A stretch of DNA of 64,000 nt. Source: Candidatus Leptovillus gracilis. Its GTDB lineage: Bacteria > Chloroflexota > Anaerolineae > Promineifilales > Promineifilaceae. The stretch is taken from NCBI GenBank assembly GCA_016716065.1, contig JADJXA010000006.1, positions 248,001 through 312,000 of the forward strand. Direction: 5' to 3'. Every line of letters begins with the position of its first letter. The first letter of the stretch is position 1. The notes beneath the pieces were generated by a model. It searched no databases. It had not been told where the DNA came from and was given only the letters and a program-made list of their open reading frames with translations. Shown here in pieces: positions 1-8,152 of the stretch. A program made the position numbers and the translations under genes.

Positions 1-226
1 CCGTAGACCGAAGCCCGTATCCCGTTATCCGATGACATTTTCCAGAGTTAGCCCCCTACGGATTAACGACAACGGATTACCGCTTACGGGTACTAGTGGG
101 ATGGGTGAGGTAATGGTACATGAGGGACAGGAGAGCGGCAAGGGAAATGGTCAATTGTCAATTGTCAATTGTCGAGGTCGCTGCACGACGGCTTCGCCCC
201 TGTCAACCGCCAATCCTTCGGCAGGC
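1..226. repeat. Repeat-filled spacer (3'-end repeat copy plus heptamer repeats)
   Basis: No gene is seen here. Bases 1-95 match two other spacers (about 37575-37660 and 48110-48191), sharing a tail built from CGGATTACCG and TACGGGTACTA. Bases 149-173 are a tandem heptamer array (unit TCAATTG), and 202-216 and 233-255 carry related units (GTCAATC/GCCAATC). The second block runs into the 3' end of the cyclase gene that follows on the minus strand. Confidence 0.6.
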
Positions 227-2065
227 TCAGGACCAATCGCCAATCGTCAATCGCCAGAGGACGAACTCTTCGTCGTCGAAGCCTTTGAGGCGCTGGCGGA
301 AGGGTTCCATGTGGGTGGGTTGGGTTTGCAGAAAAGCGTGGACTTCAGGGTCATCGGCGACGGCCGTAGACAGGATGATGTCTGTACCGCCAGCGTATTT
401 TTCCAGGCGGGAAGCCACGTTGATAGTGGAGCCGAAGTAGTCGAAACGGCCGTTCAAATTGACGCCAATGCAGGGGCCATGATGCAGCGCGGCTTTGAGG
501 AGCAGAGGCCGTTTGCCCTCCGGCGAGGTTCGTAATGTTTGCTGCGCCTGCAAAATGGCTTGCAGCCCGGCCGCCGGACGGCGAAAGACGGCCATCACCG
601 CGTCGCCAATGGTCTTGACAATGGCCCCATCGGCCGCTTCGATAGCGGCGCGCAGCACGTCAAAATGCTCCATCACCAGACCGAAGGCGGGCGCATCGCC
701 AATCTCGCGGTAGAGGCGGGTGGAGTCCACCAGGTCGGTGAACAACACCGTCAGGCTGCCGACGACGATCTGGTCGCCGGGCCGCAGCGCTTCTTCAGCG
801 AACAGGTCACGGAAGCGCTGTAAGGCCGTCACCTCGGCGGCGACGACAGCGTCATCGGCCCAGGCCTGCCGCTCCAGCAGGAAAAGCTGTTCGGCGTCGG
901 TCAGGTTTTCCAGCAGCAGATGGGGCTGAACGGCCAGGCGCAGTTCGTCGGGCGACCAACCGGCCGGAGTGGCCGGCAGGCGCAGGTCGGGCAAGCCATC
1001 GGGGGCCACGTTGAGGCGCTGGCTGCCGGGGAGGGATAGGGTGCGCAGGCGGTAACGGCCGTTTTCCAACAGCGGCGTCACCAACCGGCTGTCACCGGGC
1101 GGCAAGAGCTGCTGCACGGCAATGTGCGGCGCAGCCTGCGGCCCGGCCAGGCAGTATTCCTGCTGGTCGGGCACGGCGCGCACGGCCGGGTTGGGCCGGA
1201 AGGTCAATTCGACCGATTGGGAGAAGTTGGCGGTATAGTCAATCTGGCAGGTGTGGCAGTGGACGGTGCGGCCGACTTCGCCCAATTCGCTAACCCGGTC
1301 ACGGGCGGAGCGGCAGGAGGGGCAGAGCAAATCCCAGCGAAAATCCAGCAGGCCCAGGCGGGTAGCGTAGAGGAACATCGTCAGCACGTCGCGGCGCGGC
1401 GCGCCCCAATGGTCGGCCAGGGCATAGGGGCGGATGCGGTCCAGGCTCAGGTCGTCGGCCTGCTCCAGGTTTTGGCGTAAGCGAGCGGCCAGATCGGGCG
1501 CGACGCCAGCCTCTACCAGCGCCGCCGCCGCCACCGCCAGGCGCTCGCGGCCGCCGGGGGCAAGGCGCACCGGGCGCGCCGGCCCGTCTACGAACGCTTT
1601 GTCACCAGCGGCCAACCGGTCATACTGCCGGAAGATGGCGCTGAACTGGCGACGAGAAAGCAGGCCAATCTGCACTGGGATGGCGATGTAGCCAAGCCAG
1701 TTGGCCGGTTTGGCCCACACTTCATAGGTGAAGTGAGTTCCGCCGCCGGGTGTGGGCTGCAATTGGGCGCGCACGCGCAGTTGGGCGATGGGGCGCAGCA
1801 AACCTGGTTTGTAGGCGCGGACGACGCCAAAGCGGTAAGGGGCGACCCACTCAAACGGCTCCTCGTCCCATTCCAGGGTGACGCCATAGATTTTGAAACG
1901 CAAACGGTGACGGCCGTTGCCCAGCTCCCGCGCCGCTGTTTGTTCCTCCTGGTAGGCAGGCAGGCCGGTATCGTGGTCAAAGCGGTTGGTATCGGCCACC
2001 AACGGCCACAATTGGGCCGGTTCGCTTTGCATCTGCCATTGCCAGCAGTAATGGAATTCGGTCAT
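227..2065 (-). CDS. SRPBCC domain / zinc ribbon / class III nucleotide cyclase
   Basis: A 612-residue signalling protein. Residues 1 to about 165 look like an SRPBCC (polyketide-cyclase-like) ligand-binding domain. A CPSC...CHTC pair near residues 245-272 makes a zinc ribbon. Residues 436-605 are a class III adenylate/guanylate cyclase domain. The cyclase keeps metal-binding aspartates (LFTDL and TIGDAV), a lysine before the second one (VKTIGD), and the NVASR transition-state Asn/Arg, so activity is plausible. No membrane segment is seen, so it is probably cytosolic, making cAMP or cGMP when the SRPBCC domain binds a hydrophobic ligand (inference). The last residues (LTIGDWS) are encoded by the heptamer repeat that follows the gene, so the native C terminus may have been altered. 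It lies 42 bases behind the sugar dehydrogenase gene on the same strand. Confidence 0.75.
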   Translation of the reverse strand: MTEFHYCWQWQMQSEPAQLWPLVADTNRFDHDTGLPAYQEEQTAARELGNGRHRLRFKIYGVTLEWDEEPFEWVAPYRFGVVRAYKPGLLRPIAQLRVRAQLQPTPGGGTHFTYEVWAKPANWLGYIAIPVQIGLLSRRQFSAIFRQYDRLAAGDKAFVDGPARPVRLAPGGRERLAVAAAALVEAGVAPDLAARLRQNLEQADDLSLDRIRPYALADHWGAPRRDVLTMFLYATRLGLLDFRWDLLCPSCRSARDRVSELGEVGRTVHCHTCQIDYTANFSQSVELTFRPNPAVRAVPDQQEYCLAGPQAAPHIAVQQLLPPGDSRLVTPLLENGRYRLRTLSLPGSQRLNVAPDGLPDLRLPATPAGWSPDELRLAVQPHLLLENLTDAEQLFLLERQAWADDAVVAAEVTALQRFRDLFAEEALRPGDQIVVGSLTVLFTDLVDSTRLYREIGDAPAFGLVMEHFDVLRAAIEAADGAIVKTIGDAVMAVFRRPAAGLQAILQAQQTLRTSPEGKRPLLLKAALHHGPCIGVNLNGRFDYFGSTINVASRLEKYAGGTDIILSTAVADDPEVHAFLQTQPTHMEPFRQRLKGFDDEEFVLWRLTIGDWS

Positions 2066-2107
2066 GGGATTGCGGATTTCGGATTGCGGATTGGGCAGTC
2101 GGGCGCT
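2066..2107. repeat. Heptamer tandem repeat GGATTGC
   Basis: Bases 2068-2095 repeat GGATTGC/GGATTTC units with a 7-base period in the short gap between two co-oriented genes. It belongs with the other seven-base repeats of the window. Confidence 0.6.
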
Positions 2108-3613
2108 TTACGGCGCGGGTACAAGTTTGTAGACTTTGCCGCTGGAACCGGTGGCGCTGTAAGAGTTGGCCGTGAGCAGGTACAGTTCCAGGTTATGGTC
2201 TTGACCAAAGGCCAGGGTATAGAAGGATGGCAGGCTGCCGCCGTCGGATTGCGACAGGGGTACGGGGAGCAGTTCCCATAACCCGGCTTCGGCCGGCCGC
2301 ACATCGGCGTAGTAGATTTGATTGGTGCCGACTTCGTTGTTGCTGACCCAATCTACGAAGAGGTAACGGCCGTATAACTCCGGCAGCGCCGCCCCACGAT
2401 ACACATAGCCGCCAATCACCGAGCGGCCAAAATCGCGCCGGTATTCCAGCACCGGGTCCACAAAAGCATCGCCGTAAACGCTTTCGCTGGCGCAGCTGAC
2501 CAATGGTTGGGTGACGCCCTGGTTGTTAAAACAGGTCGTGCCTTCGCGCACCGGCCAACCATAATTGCCGCCGCTGACCACCACGTCAATCTCTTCGATA
2601 TAATCCTGCCCCACATCCCCGGCGTATAGGGCGCGGTCGCCGGCCGCGTCGAAGGAGAAGCGGTACGGATTGCGGAAGCCATAGGCGTAAATTTCTGGCA
2701 GCCCGGGCTGGCCGATGAACGGGTTGTCGGCAGGGATGGAGTAGGGGGCGGCACTGTCCACGTCCAGGCGGGCGATGACCCCCAGTAAATTGTCGCGGGT
2801 CTGGCCGTTGCCACCCGGCGGATGGCCGCGACCAACGTCGTTGGCGTTGCCGCCATCACCAATGCCGATGTACAGGTAGCCATCCGGCCCAAAGGCAAGC
2901 TGGCCGCCGTTGTGGTTGTTCTGCGGCTGGTCCACCTGAAGGATGATGCGTTCGGAGGCCGGATCGGACCGGTTGGGGTCGTCGGCGGCGATGGCAAATT
3001 CGGCGATGACGCCGGTATGGTCCCAGTCACCGGGGGCGTTGGGGCGCAAGGGGGCGCTGTAGTAGAGGAAGAGACGGCCGTTAGCCACAAAATCCGGGTG
3101 CAGGGCCATTCCTAACAGGCCCCGTTCGTCATAAACGGGGTTCAGGTTCACCATGCGCGAGCGCAGGTCAATCAACGGCTGCGGCAGCCGACTGCCGGCC
3201 TGGTCCAGCACGTAGACAATGCCCACCTGGTCTACAACAAACAAACGGCCGTCGCCCGGCGCGGCCAGGGCCACCGGCGAGACAAAACCATCGGCTACCA
3301 ACTGCAAAGCGGCGCGAACGTCACGCGGCAACGGAGTGGGCGTGGCGGTGGGCGAAGGCACGGCCGTTGGCGTTCGTGTGGGCTGGTCGGTGGGCAGCGG
3401 CGTCTCGCTGGCTGCGGGCGTGGGGGGTTGGGTAGGAACGACCGTGTTCACTGGCCGGGGCGGGTGGGTGAGGGTTGGCGCGGGGGTAGTCGTGGGAATC
3501 AGATTTCTGATGGAAGACGCCGCTTCCCGGCAGGCGGTTAGGGAAAAGGTAACGACTACCAAACAAATAATACAGTAGAATGTAATTGCGTTTGGGTGAT
3601 GGTTGTTTTTCAT
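2108..3613 (-). CDS. PQQ-dependent sugar dehydrogenase-like lipoprotein
   Basis: A 501-residue exported protein of the glucose/sorbosone dehydrogenase (GSDH) beta-propeller family, expected to oxidise aldose sugars with PQQ outside the membrane. A signal peptide ends in the lipobox LTAC with the lipid-bearing cysteine at residue 28. Residues about 35-95 are a Thr/Pro-rich linker typical of Chloroflexota surface proteins. The propeller follows (DGRLFVVDQVG, ERGLLGMALHPDF, NHNGGQLAFGPDGYLYIGIG, YGFRNPYRFSFD, GDVGQD). The NHNGGQ and FRNP segments are family hallmarks near the cofactor. The ATG start at 3613 gives a proper signal peptide. The true substrate cannot be told from sequence; soluble aldose dehydrogenase is the nearest description. 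Confidence 0.85.
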   Translation of the reverse strand: MKNNHHPNAITFYCIICLVVVTFSLTACREAASSIRNLIPTTTPAPTLTHPPRPVNTVVPTQPPTPAASETPLPTDQPTRTPTAVPSPTATPTPLPRDVRAALQLVADGFVSPVALAAPGDGRLFVVDQVGIVYVLDQAGSRLPQPLIDLRSRMVNLNPVYDERGLLGMALHPDFVANGRLFLYYSAPLRPNAPGDWDHTGVIAEFAIAADDPNRSDPASERIILQVDQPQNNHNGGQLAFGPDGYLYIGIGDGGNANDVGRGHPPGGNGQTRDNLLGVIARLDVDSAAPYSIPADNPFIGQPGLPEIYAYGFRNPYRFSFDAAGDRALYAGDVGQDYIEEIDVVVSGGNYGWPVREGTTCFNNQGVTQPLVSCASESVYGDAFVDPVLEYRRDFGRSVIGGYVYRGAALPELYGRYLFVDWVSNNEVGTNQIYYADVRPAEAGLWELLPVPLSQSDGGSLPSFYTLAFGQDHNLELYLLTANSYSATGSSGKVYKLVPAP

Positions 3614-3749
3614 GGTGCAAATTTAGCCGGAAACGGCCGTTTGCGCCATTACTTTTTGCGGTAAACTAGCCTAGTCTTAATTGAGATTCAGGTTAGCCAG
3701 TTGGTGGCTGCTGCCAACCGGCCAACCAACCCATCCCCTGGAGAACCCT

Positions 3750-4712
3750 ATGCCTCTATCATTCGACATGCCCCTGGCGGAACTGCACACCTACCAGGGC
3801 ATCAATCCTAAACCGGCCGACTTCGATTCCTTCTGGGAACGCGGCCTGACGGAGATGCGCGCCATCCAGCCCCACATCGAACTACTCCCGGCTGACTTCC
3901 AGGCTCCCTTCGCCGACTGCTTCCACCTGTACTTCACCGGCGTTGGCGGTGCGCGCCTGCACGCCAAACTGATTCGCCCCAAAGAACAGGCGCACCCTGG
4001 TCCGGCCATCTTGATGTTTCACGGCTATTCGATGGATTCCGGCGAATGGACCGACAAATTGGCCTATGCCACCGCCGGATTCACCGTTGCAGCGTTGGAT
4101 TGTCGTGGGCAGGGCGGCCGGTCGCAAGACCCTGGTGGCGCGTCTGGCTGGACGCTGCACGGCCACATTGTGCGTGGTCTGGACGATGCGCCAGAAAAGC
4201 TCAGCTTTCGCCAGATATTTCTGGATACGGCCCAATTGGCGGCTATCGTCATGGACATGCCAGAGGTAGACGCCGGCCGGGTGGGCGCGACCGGAGCCAG
4301 CCAGGGCGGCGGCCTGACGCTGGCCTGCGCCGCGCTGGAGCCACGCATTCGCCGCGCCGCGCCCATCTACCCGTTTTTGTGCGATTACCAACGTGTCTGG
4401 CAGTTGGACCTGGATGTGGACGCCTACGCCGAGCTAAAGAGCTATTTCCGCCACTTTGACCCGCGCCACGAGCGGGAGGAGGCCATTTTTACGCAGTTGG
4501 GCTATGTGGATGTGCAGCATTTGGCGCCGCGCATCCGGGCGGAAGTGCTGCTGGCGGTGGGCCTGCGCGATACGATTTGCCCGCCTTCCACGCAGTTTGC
4601 CGCGTACAACAAAATCGGTGCGCCTAAATCGCTGGACTTGTACCCGGAATTTGCTCACGAACACCTTTACGGCCACGCGGACCGTGTTTTTCAGTTTATG
4701 TTGGGTTTATAG
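3750..4712 (+). CDS. Acetyl xylan esterase / cephalosporin-C deacetylase family (CE7)
   Basis: A 320-residue alpha/beta hydrolase of the AXE1 family that removes acetyl groups from xylo-oligosaccharides and similar small esters. The nucleophile is in GASQGGG, the acid in LRDTICPP and the histidine in EFAHEH, giving a complete triad. The oxyanion region (FHGYSMDSGEW) and RGQGGRSQDP match the family, and the length is normal. No signal peptide is seen, so it should act in the cytosol on imported oligosaccharides. The ATG at 3750 is chosen because GGAG lies about 7 bases upstream; an upstream TTG would add 23 unlikely residues. Confidence 0.88.
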   Translation: MPLSFDMPLAELHTYQGINPKPADFDSFWERGLTEMRAIQPHIELLPADFQAPFADCFHLYFTGVGGARLHAKLIRPKEQAHPGPAILMFHGYSMDSGEWTDKLAYATAGFTVAALDCRGQGGRSQDPGGASGWTLHGHIVRGLDDAPEKLSFRQIFLDTAQLAAIVMDMPEVDAGRVGATGASQGGGLTLACAALEPRIRRAAPIYPFLCDYQRVWQLDLDVDAYAELKSYFRHFDPRHEREEAIFTQLGYVDVQHLAPRIRAEVLLAVGLRDTICPPSTQFAAYNKIGAPKSLDLYPEFAHEHLYGHADRVFQFMLGL

Positions 4713-5003
4713 ATGGGTGTATGGCGCGGCGCAATTTCCAGACACGGCTTGCACCACCGGCTGAAGAAGGCGCTGCTGCGCTCTGATCCTGAGTTCTCCG
4801 ACAGGCTGCTAAAGGCGCGGAGAAAACGCCTGTCTGCACTGACCGCGCCGTTCCGCCCCTGCCATCATTGGAATTGCTGCTGGTGTAAGGGCAGTGTCGC
4901 AATTCAGGCAAGCTATGTTAAACTGGCGCAGCATCCAGACATGACAGTTAACGGCTGTCAGGCGATTTGGAAATTGCTCAGAAAAGGAATGGAGGAAACA
5001 GCC
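4713..5003. other. Spacer with a 26-base copy of a mobile-repeat end
   Basis: No convincing gene lies here; the frame that opens through it lacks a ribosome site until 5004. Bases 4786-4811 are an exact reverse-complement copy of 32278-32303, the left end of a MITE-like element, so this is probably a remnant. Confidence 0.5.
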
Positions 5004-5393
5004 ATGGCGCAACAAGTGGTAAACGGCGCGCAGCTTATGTGTAGTTTTGGCACAGCCCCCAGTGCCCTGGTGGTGACGCCGGAAAATATGACCAATGCCA
5101 ACAAGGTCCCGGCGGCCACCATCATGGACAATGTGCCCATGAAGAATATCATGCCCTTTGCCATGTGCATCACCCTCAGCAATCCGCAGGTAGCCGCGGC
5201 CACGTCGGCCGCTTTGGGCGTGCTGACGCCGCAGCCCTGCATCCCGGTGACCGCCGCCCCGTGGACGCCGGGATCGCCGACGGTGCTGGTGAAAAGCAAA
5301 CCAGCGCTGACCAACACGTGTACGCTGATGTGCAATTGGGGCGGCTCTATTTCTGTGGTCAGCGCCGGGCAGACGACGGTGAATGCTGCTTGA
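5004..5393 (+). CDS. PAAR-like protein (DUF4280)
   Basis: A 129-residue protein of the DUF4280 PAAR-like family. Such proteins are thought to cap the spike of contractile injection systems, or to serve as a sharpening tip or carrier for toxins. Typical features are a start with cysteine (QLMCSFGTAP), MDNVPMKNIMPFAMC, TPQPCIPVTAAPWTPG and a C-terminal TCTLMCNWGGSISV, with prolines and paired cysteines spaced as in the family. The strong GGAGGAAA at 4991 sets the ATG at 5004. No sheath, tube, baseplate or toxin gene is nearby, so it is an orphan in this window. Confidence 0.8.
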   Translation: MAQQVVNGAQLMCSFGTAPSALVVTPENMTNANKVPAATIMDNVPMKNIMPFAMCITLSNPQVAAATSAALGVLTPQPCIPVTAAPWTPGSPTVLVKSKPALTNTCTLMCNWGGSISVVSAGQTTVNAA

Positions 5394-5467
5394 ACGGGAG
5401 ATTGGTCGCGGGATAGATTCCTTGCCAAATATCAAGCATCTTGTTCTTCGTTGATAAACCAGGCAAG

Positions 5468-5581
5468 ATGCGCGTAGGCATACTTTCCTATAGAAGCGGT
5501 CTGAACCAAAAGCTACAATCAGATTTGCGACGGGGGGATATTAAATTGCAGCTAGACTTCCCGGACGATCCACCTAAATGA
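5468..5581 (+). CDS. Possible 37-residue small ORF coupled to the next gene
   Basis: An ATG-started frame beginning MRVGILSYRSG whose stop overlaps the start of the following membrane protein as ATGA. The N terminus resembles the first strand of a Rossmann-type glycosyltransferase, so it may be a remnant; it may also be a coupling leader or chance. The ribosome site is weak. Confidence 0.25.
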   Translation: MRVGILSYRSGLNQKLQSDLRRGDIKLQLDFPDDPPK

Positions 5582-7254
5582 CAAGAGCAAGAACGATAGC
5601 CCACATATGCATCCTGGCAGTGGTATTATACGGACTGGCATTCTTTTTTATGAAGTCAGGCGTGTTCTTAGGTAGTGACACTGGGCTGCGATTTCTACAA
5701 ATTCGTGAATTGATCGCCCAGAACTGGCAATCATTAGCTGTTCGGTATCCCGGCCAATATCTAGACCCAAACTTCAAGTATGTGCCCTTTTATTATGCGT
5801 ACGCCCTTATCAACAACAAAATCTACTTGAGTATTTCCCCGTTTTTGCCTTTACTTTCCTCCTTGTTCTACAACAAATTAGGTATGGCTGGCCTGCCTGT
5901 CGTGCCAGTGCTGAGTAGTTTGGCAACCGCCATTGGCGTTTACATTCTGGGCAAGCAGCAGCGAATTGTTTATCCCCATCTAGCCATGTGGGCAGCGATA
6001 ATCGCCACTCCCTTGATTTTTTACACCGTCGTACTATGGGATCATACCCTGATTGCGATGTGTGCCGTTTGGAGCGTGGTATGGTTGGCTTATGGCTGGC
6101 GGCAAAACAAATGGTGGCCGGCACTTCTATCTGGCGCTACCGCTGGTATAGGCGTTGGCCAAAGACCGGAGATGTATGTCATCATTATTTCATTGGCCCT
6201 GAGCCTATTGGTTGTTTTCCGAAGCCGATTCCGGATGATTATTGCATTCGCGGTGGGGTTGTTGCTGAGCATTCTCTTTATTTGGTGGTGGCAATATGGG
6301 TGGTATGGTCATCCTTTGGGGATGCCAACAGCGCACAATCTGATGGGTTATGGCAAACCAATCACCCACCATTTGCCATTACAAGGTGGGAATCCTGTTC
6401 CACAATACGCTGTCGCCAGCAAGTTTTTAGGGCTGCTGGAGGCGCGTAATATACCTGGCTTTGGTACGTTCGTATTGCTTATGCTGTCCATTGTTTTGAT
6501 GACCATCGGCCTGAGGCGTGAGCGGCAAACAGTGTTGAAAATCGGGTTCGGGTTTAGTCTGGCAGGGTATGGATTATGTATTGGGTTTGGGCTTCAAGAT
6601 TTTATGTCGGGCTTGCTGCCAACTTTCCCGCTGCTGGTGTTCGCCATCTCAACCGATCCGCAGGCGAAAGACGAGGATAATTTGAGGATTACTCGATTTG
6701 TCCTGACTACAAGCGCGGTATTTCTAGCTATGATGCTCGCAGTATGGCCGGCTTACGGTGGTCTGCAATGGGGAGCAAGGTATTTATTGCCAGTCTATCC
6801 ATTGCTGATGTTTTTAGCTTTCGCCAATTTCAGCGACTTTGTGCAGAGACCTTCATTTGGCCTTCCTGACGATGTAAAAAGAATGGCCTTAAGTTTGCTG
6901 GTGATCAGTATTCTGATTCAGAGTGTGGGTCTCTGGCAGCTTGATAGACAAATAGAGGAGCAAACGAAGATGAGAACTCTCATAGAGGGAATAGAGGCAC
7001 GGGTCATCATGACAAACCGACCGTTTTTGCCAGCTGAAATGTCGTCTGTAACCGACAAAATATTCCTGTATGTGAGTGAGGAGGCGGATTTTTATGATTT
7101 ATTGCCGAGGTTCTGGCGGCAAGGGATAAGAGAATTTGCGTATGTGCCCTCTGAATACACTCAAGTGCTGTTTTTGCCTGTCTCTATTGAAGGCTTTCGC
7201 GTGCAGCAGAAAGATGTTTACCGATACGAATTGATTGCACTTGAGCGAGAATAA
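5578..7254 (+). CDS. Multi-spanning membrane protein, GT-C (PMT/ArnT-like) type
   Basis: A 558-residue integral membrane protein with about ten hydrophobic segments and an extracellular loop after the first, resembling GT-C glycosyltransferases of the GT39/DUF2142 kind that use polyprenyl-phosphate sugars. The segment LGSDTGLRFLQIRELI holds acidic and arginine residues where GT-C enzymes carry catalytic acid, but I do not see a strict family motif. It heads a tight plus-strand operon (3 bases to the next gene). Its base composition is visibly more AT-rich than its surroundings, and the gene has no ACGGCCGT octamer, which suggests recent acquisition. Confidence 0.6.
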   Translation: MTRARTIAHICILAVVLYGLAFFFMKSGVFLGSDTGLRFLQIRELIAQNWQSLAVRYPGQYLDPNFKYVPFYYAYALINNKIYLSISPFLPLLSSLFYNKLGMAGLPVVPVLSSLATAIGVYILGKQQRIVYPHLAMWAAIIATPLIFYTVVLWDHTLIAMCAVWSVVWLAYGWRQNKWWPALLSGATAGIGVGQRPEMYVIIISLALSLLVVFRSRFRMIIAFAVGLLLSILFIWWWQYGWYGHPLGMPTAHNLMGYGKPITHHLPLQGGNPVPQYAVASKFLGLLEARNIPGFGTFVLLMLSIVLMTIGLRRERQTVLKIGFGFSLAGYGLCIGFGLQDFMSGLLPTFPLLVFAISTDPQAKDEDNLRITRFVLTTSAVFLAMMLAVWPAYGGLQWGARYLLPVYPLLMFLAFANFSDFVQRPSFGLPDDVKRMALSLLVISILIQSVGLWQLDRQIEEQTKMRTLIEGIEARVIMTNRPFLPAEMSSVTDKIFLYVSEEADFYDLLPRFWRQGIREFAYVPSEYTQVLFLPVSIEGFRVQQKDVYRYELIALERE

Positions 7255-7257
7255 CCT

Positions 7258-8151
7258 ATGAATGCTCCTGTTTTTCTTTCTGTTGTTGTACCTATGTATA
7301 ATGAAGAGAATGCCATTGTTGGGCTTTTGACGCATCTATCTGAATTGTTTGCGACCCAGCTGCCAGAGATGACCTGCGAAATTTTGGTTGTGGATGATGG
7401 CTCGTCTGATGGCTCGGCGGAGGCGGTTCATCAATGTGGTATTTCAAATGTGTGCTTGTGCCAGCACCCTTACAACATCGGTAATGGGGCAGCGGTAAAG
7501 ACGGGCATCAGAAACGCGCAGGGGCAGTATATTTTGCTCATGGACGCCGATGGGCAGCATAAACCGGAAGATATTCCCCGCCTGCTGGAGCACCTGGACC
7601 GGTACGACATGGTCGTCGGGGCGCGTACGGGGGAATCGGATACGGCCGTGCACCGGGACCTGGCCAATTTCATCTACAACACCTTCGCCAGCTACATTTG
7701 TGGCCGTAAAATCGAAGACCTTACCTCTGGCTTTCGCATGATCAAGGCCGACATCGCCAAAAAGTTTCTGTATCTTCTGCCCAACACCTTTTCTTATCCC
7801 ACCACCCTCACCCTGGCCGTGGTCCGCGCCGGGTACAGCTTACATTACGTGCCAATTGCCGTGCGCAAACGAGTTGGCAAAAGTAAAATCAAACTCCTGC
7901 GCGACGGCTCCCGTTTCTTCTTGATCATGTTCAAGATCGCCACCATCTTTTCACCGCTCAAAATTTTCATCCCGGCCGGCATTCTAATGTTCCTTGTCGG
8001 ATTTTGTTATGGGCTGTTTAAGGTGGTGTTTCTCAACACCCGCTACGGCCCTACGTCGGCTATGTTAATGATTATGTCGGTCATCATTTTTATGGTGGGA
8101 TTGGTTTCTGAGCAAGTGGCGCAGCTCCGCTTTGATCGCAGCGAACAGTGA
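7258..8151 (+). CDS. GT2 glycosyltransferase, dolichol-phosphate-sugar synthase type
   Basis: A 297-residue family 2 glycosyltransferase that probably charges polyprenyl phosphate with a sugar from an NDP donor. The GT-A fold shows SVVVPMYNEEN, VVDDGSSDGS, the DXD-like LLMDADGQHKPEDI, VVGARTGESD and the HRDLANFIYN helix. Two C-terminal hydrophobic segments (about residues 235-290) anchor it in the membrane, as in DPMS/GtrB-like enzymes. It is the logical donor-maker for the GT-C proteins around it. The next coding start lies one base behind its stop. Confidence 0.85.
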   Translation: MNAPVFLSVVVPMYNEENAIVGLLTHLSELFATQLPEMTCEILVVDDGSSDGSAEAVHQCGISNVCLCQHPYNIGNGAAVKTGIRNAQGQYILLMDADGQHKPEDIPRLLEHLDRYDMVVGARTGESDTAVHRDLANFIYNTFASYICGRKIEDLTSGFRMIKADIAKKFLYLLPNTFSYPTTLTLAVVRAGYSLHYVPIAVRKRVGKSKIKLLRDGSRFFLIMFKIATIFSPLKIFIPAGILMFLVGFCYGLFKVVFLNTRYGPTSAMLMIMSVIIFMVGLVSEQVAQLRFDRSEQ

Positions 8152-8152
8152 C

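Noticed and set aside
4713..5003. Upstream extension of the DUF4280 gene
   Set aside because: It runs through a mobile-repeat relic, and a perfect ribosome site precedes the ATG at 5004.
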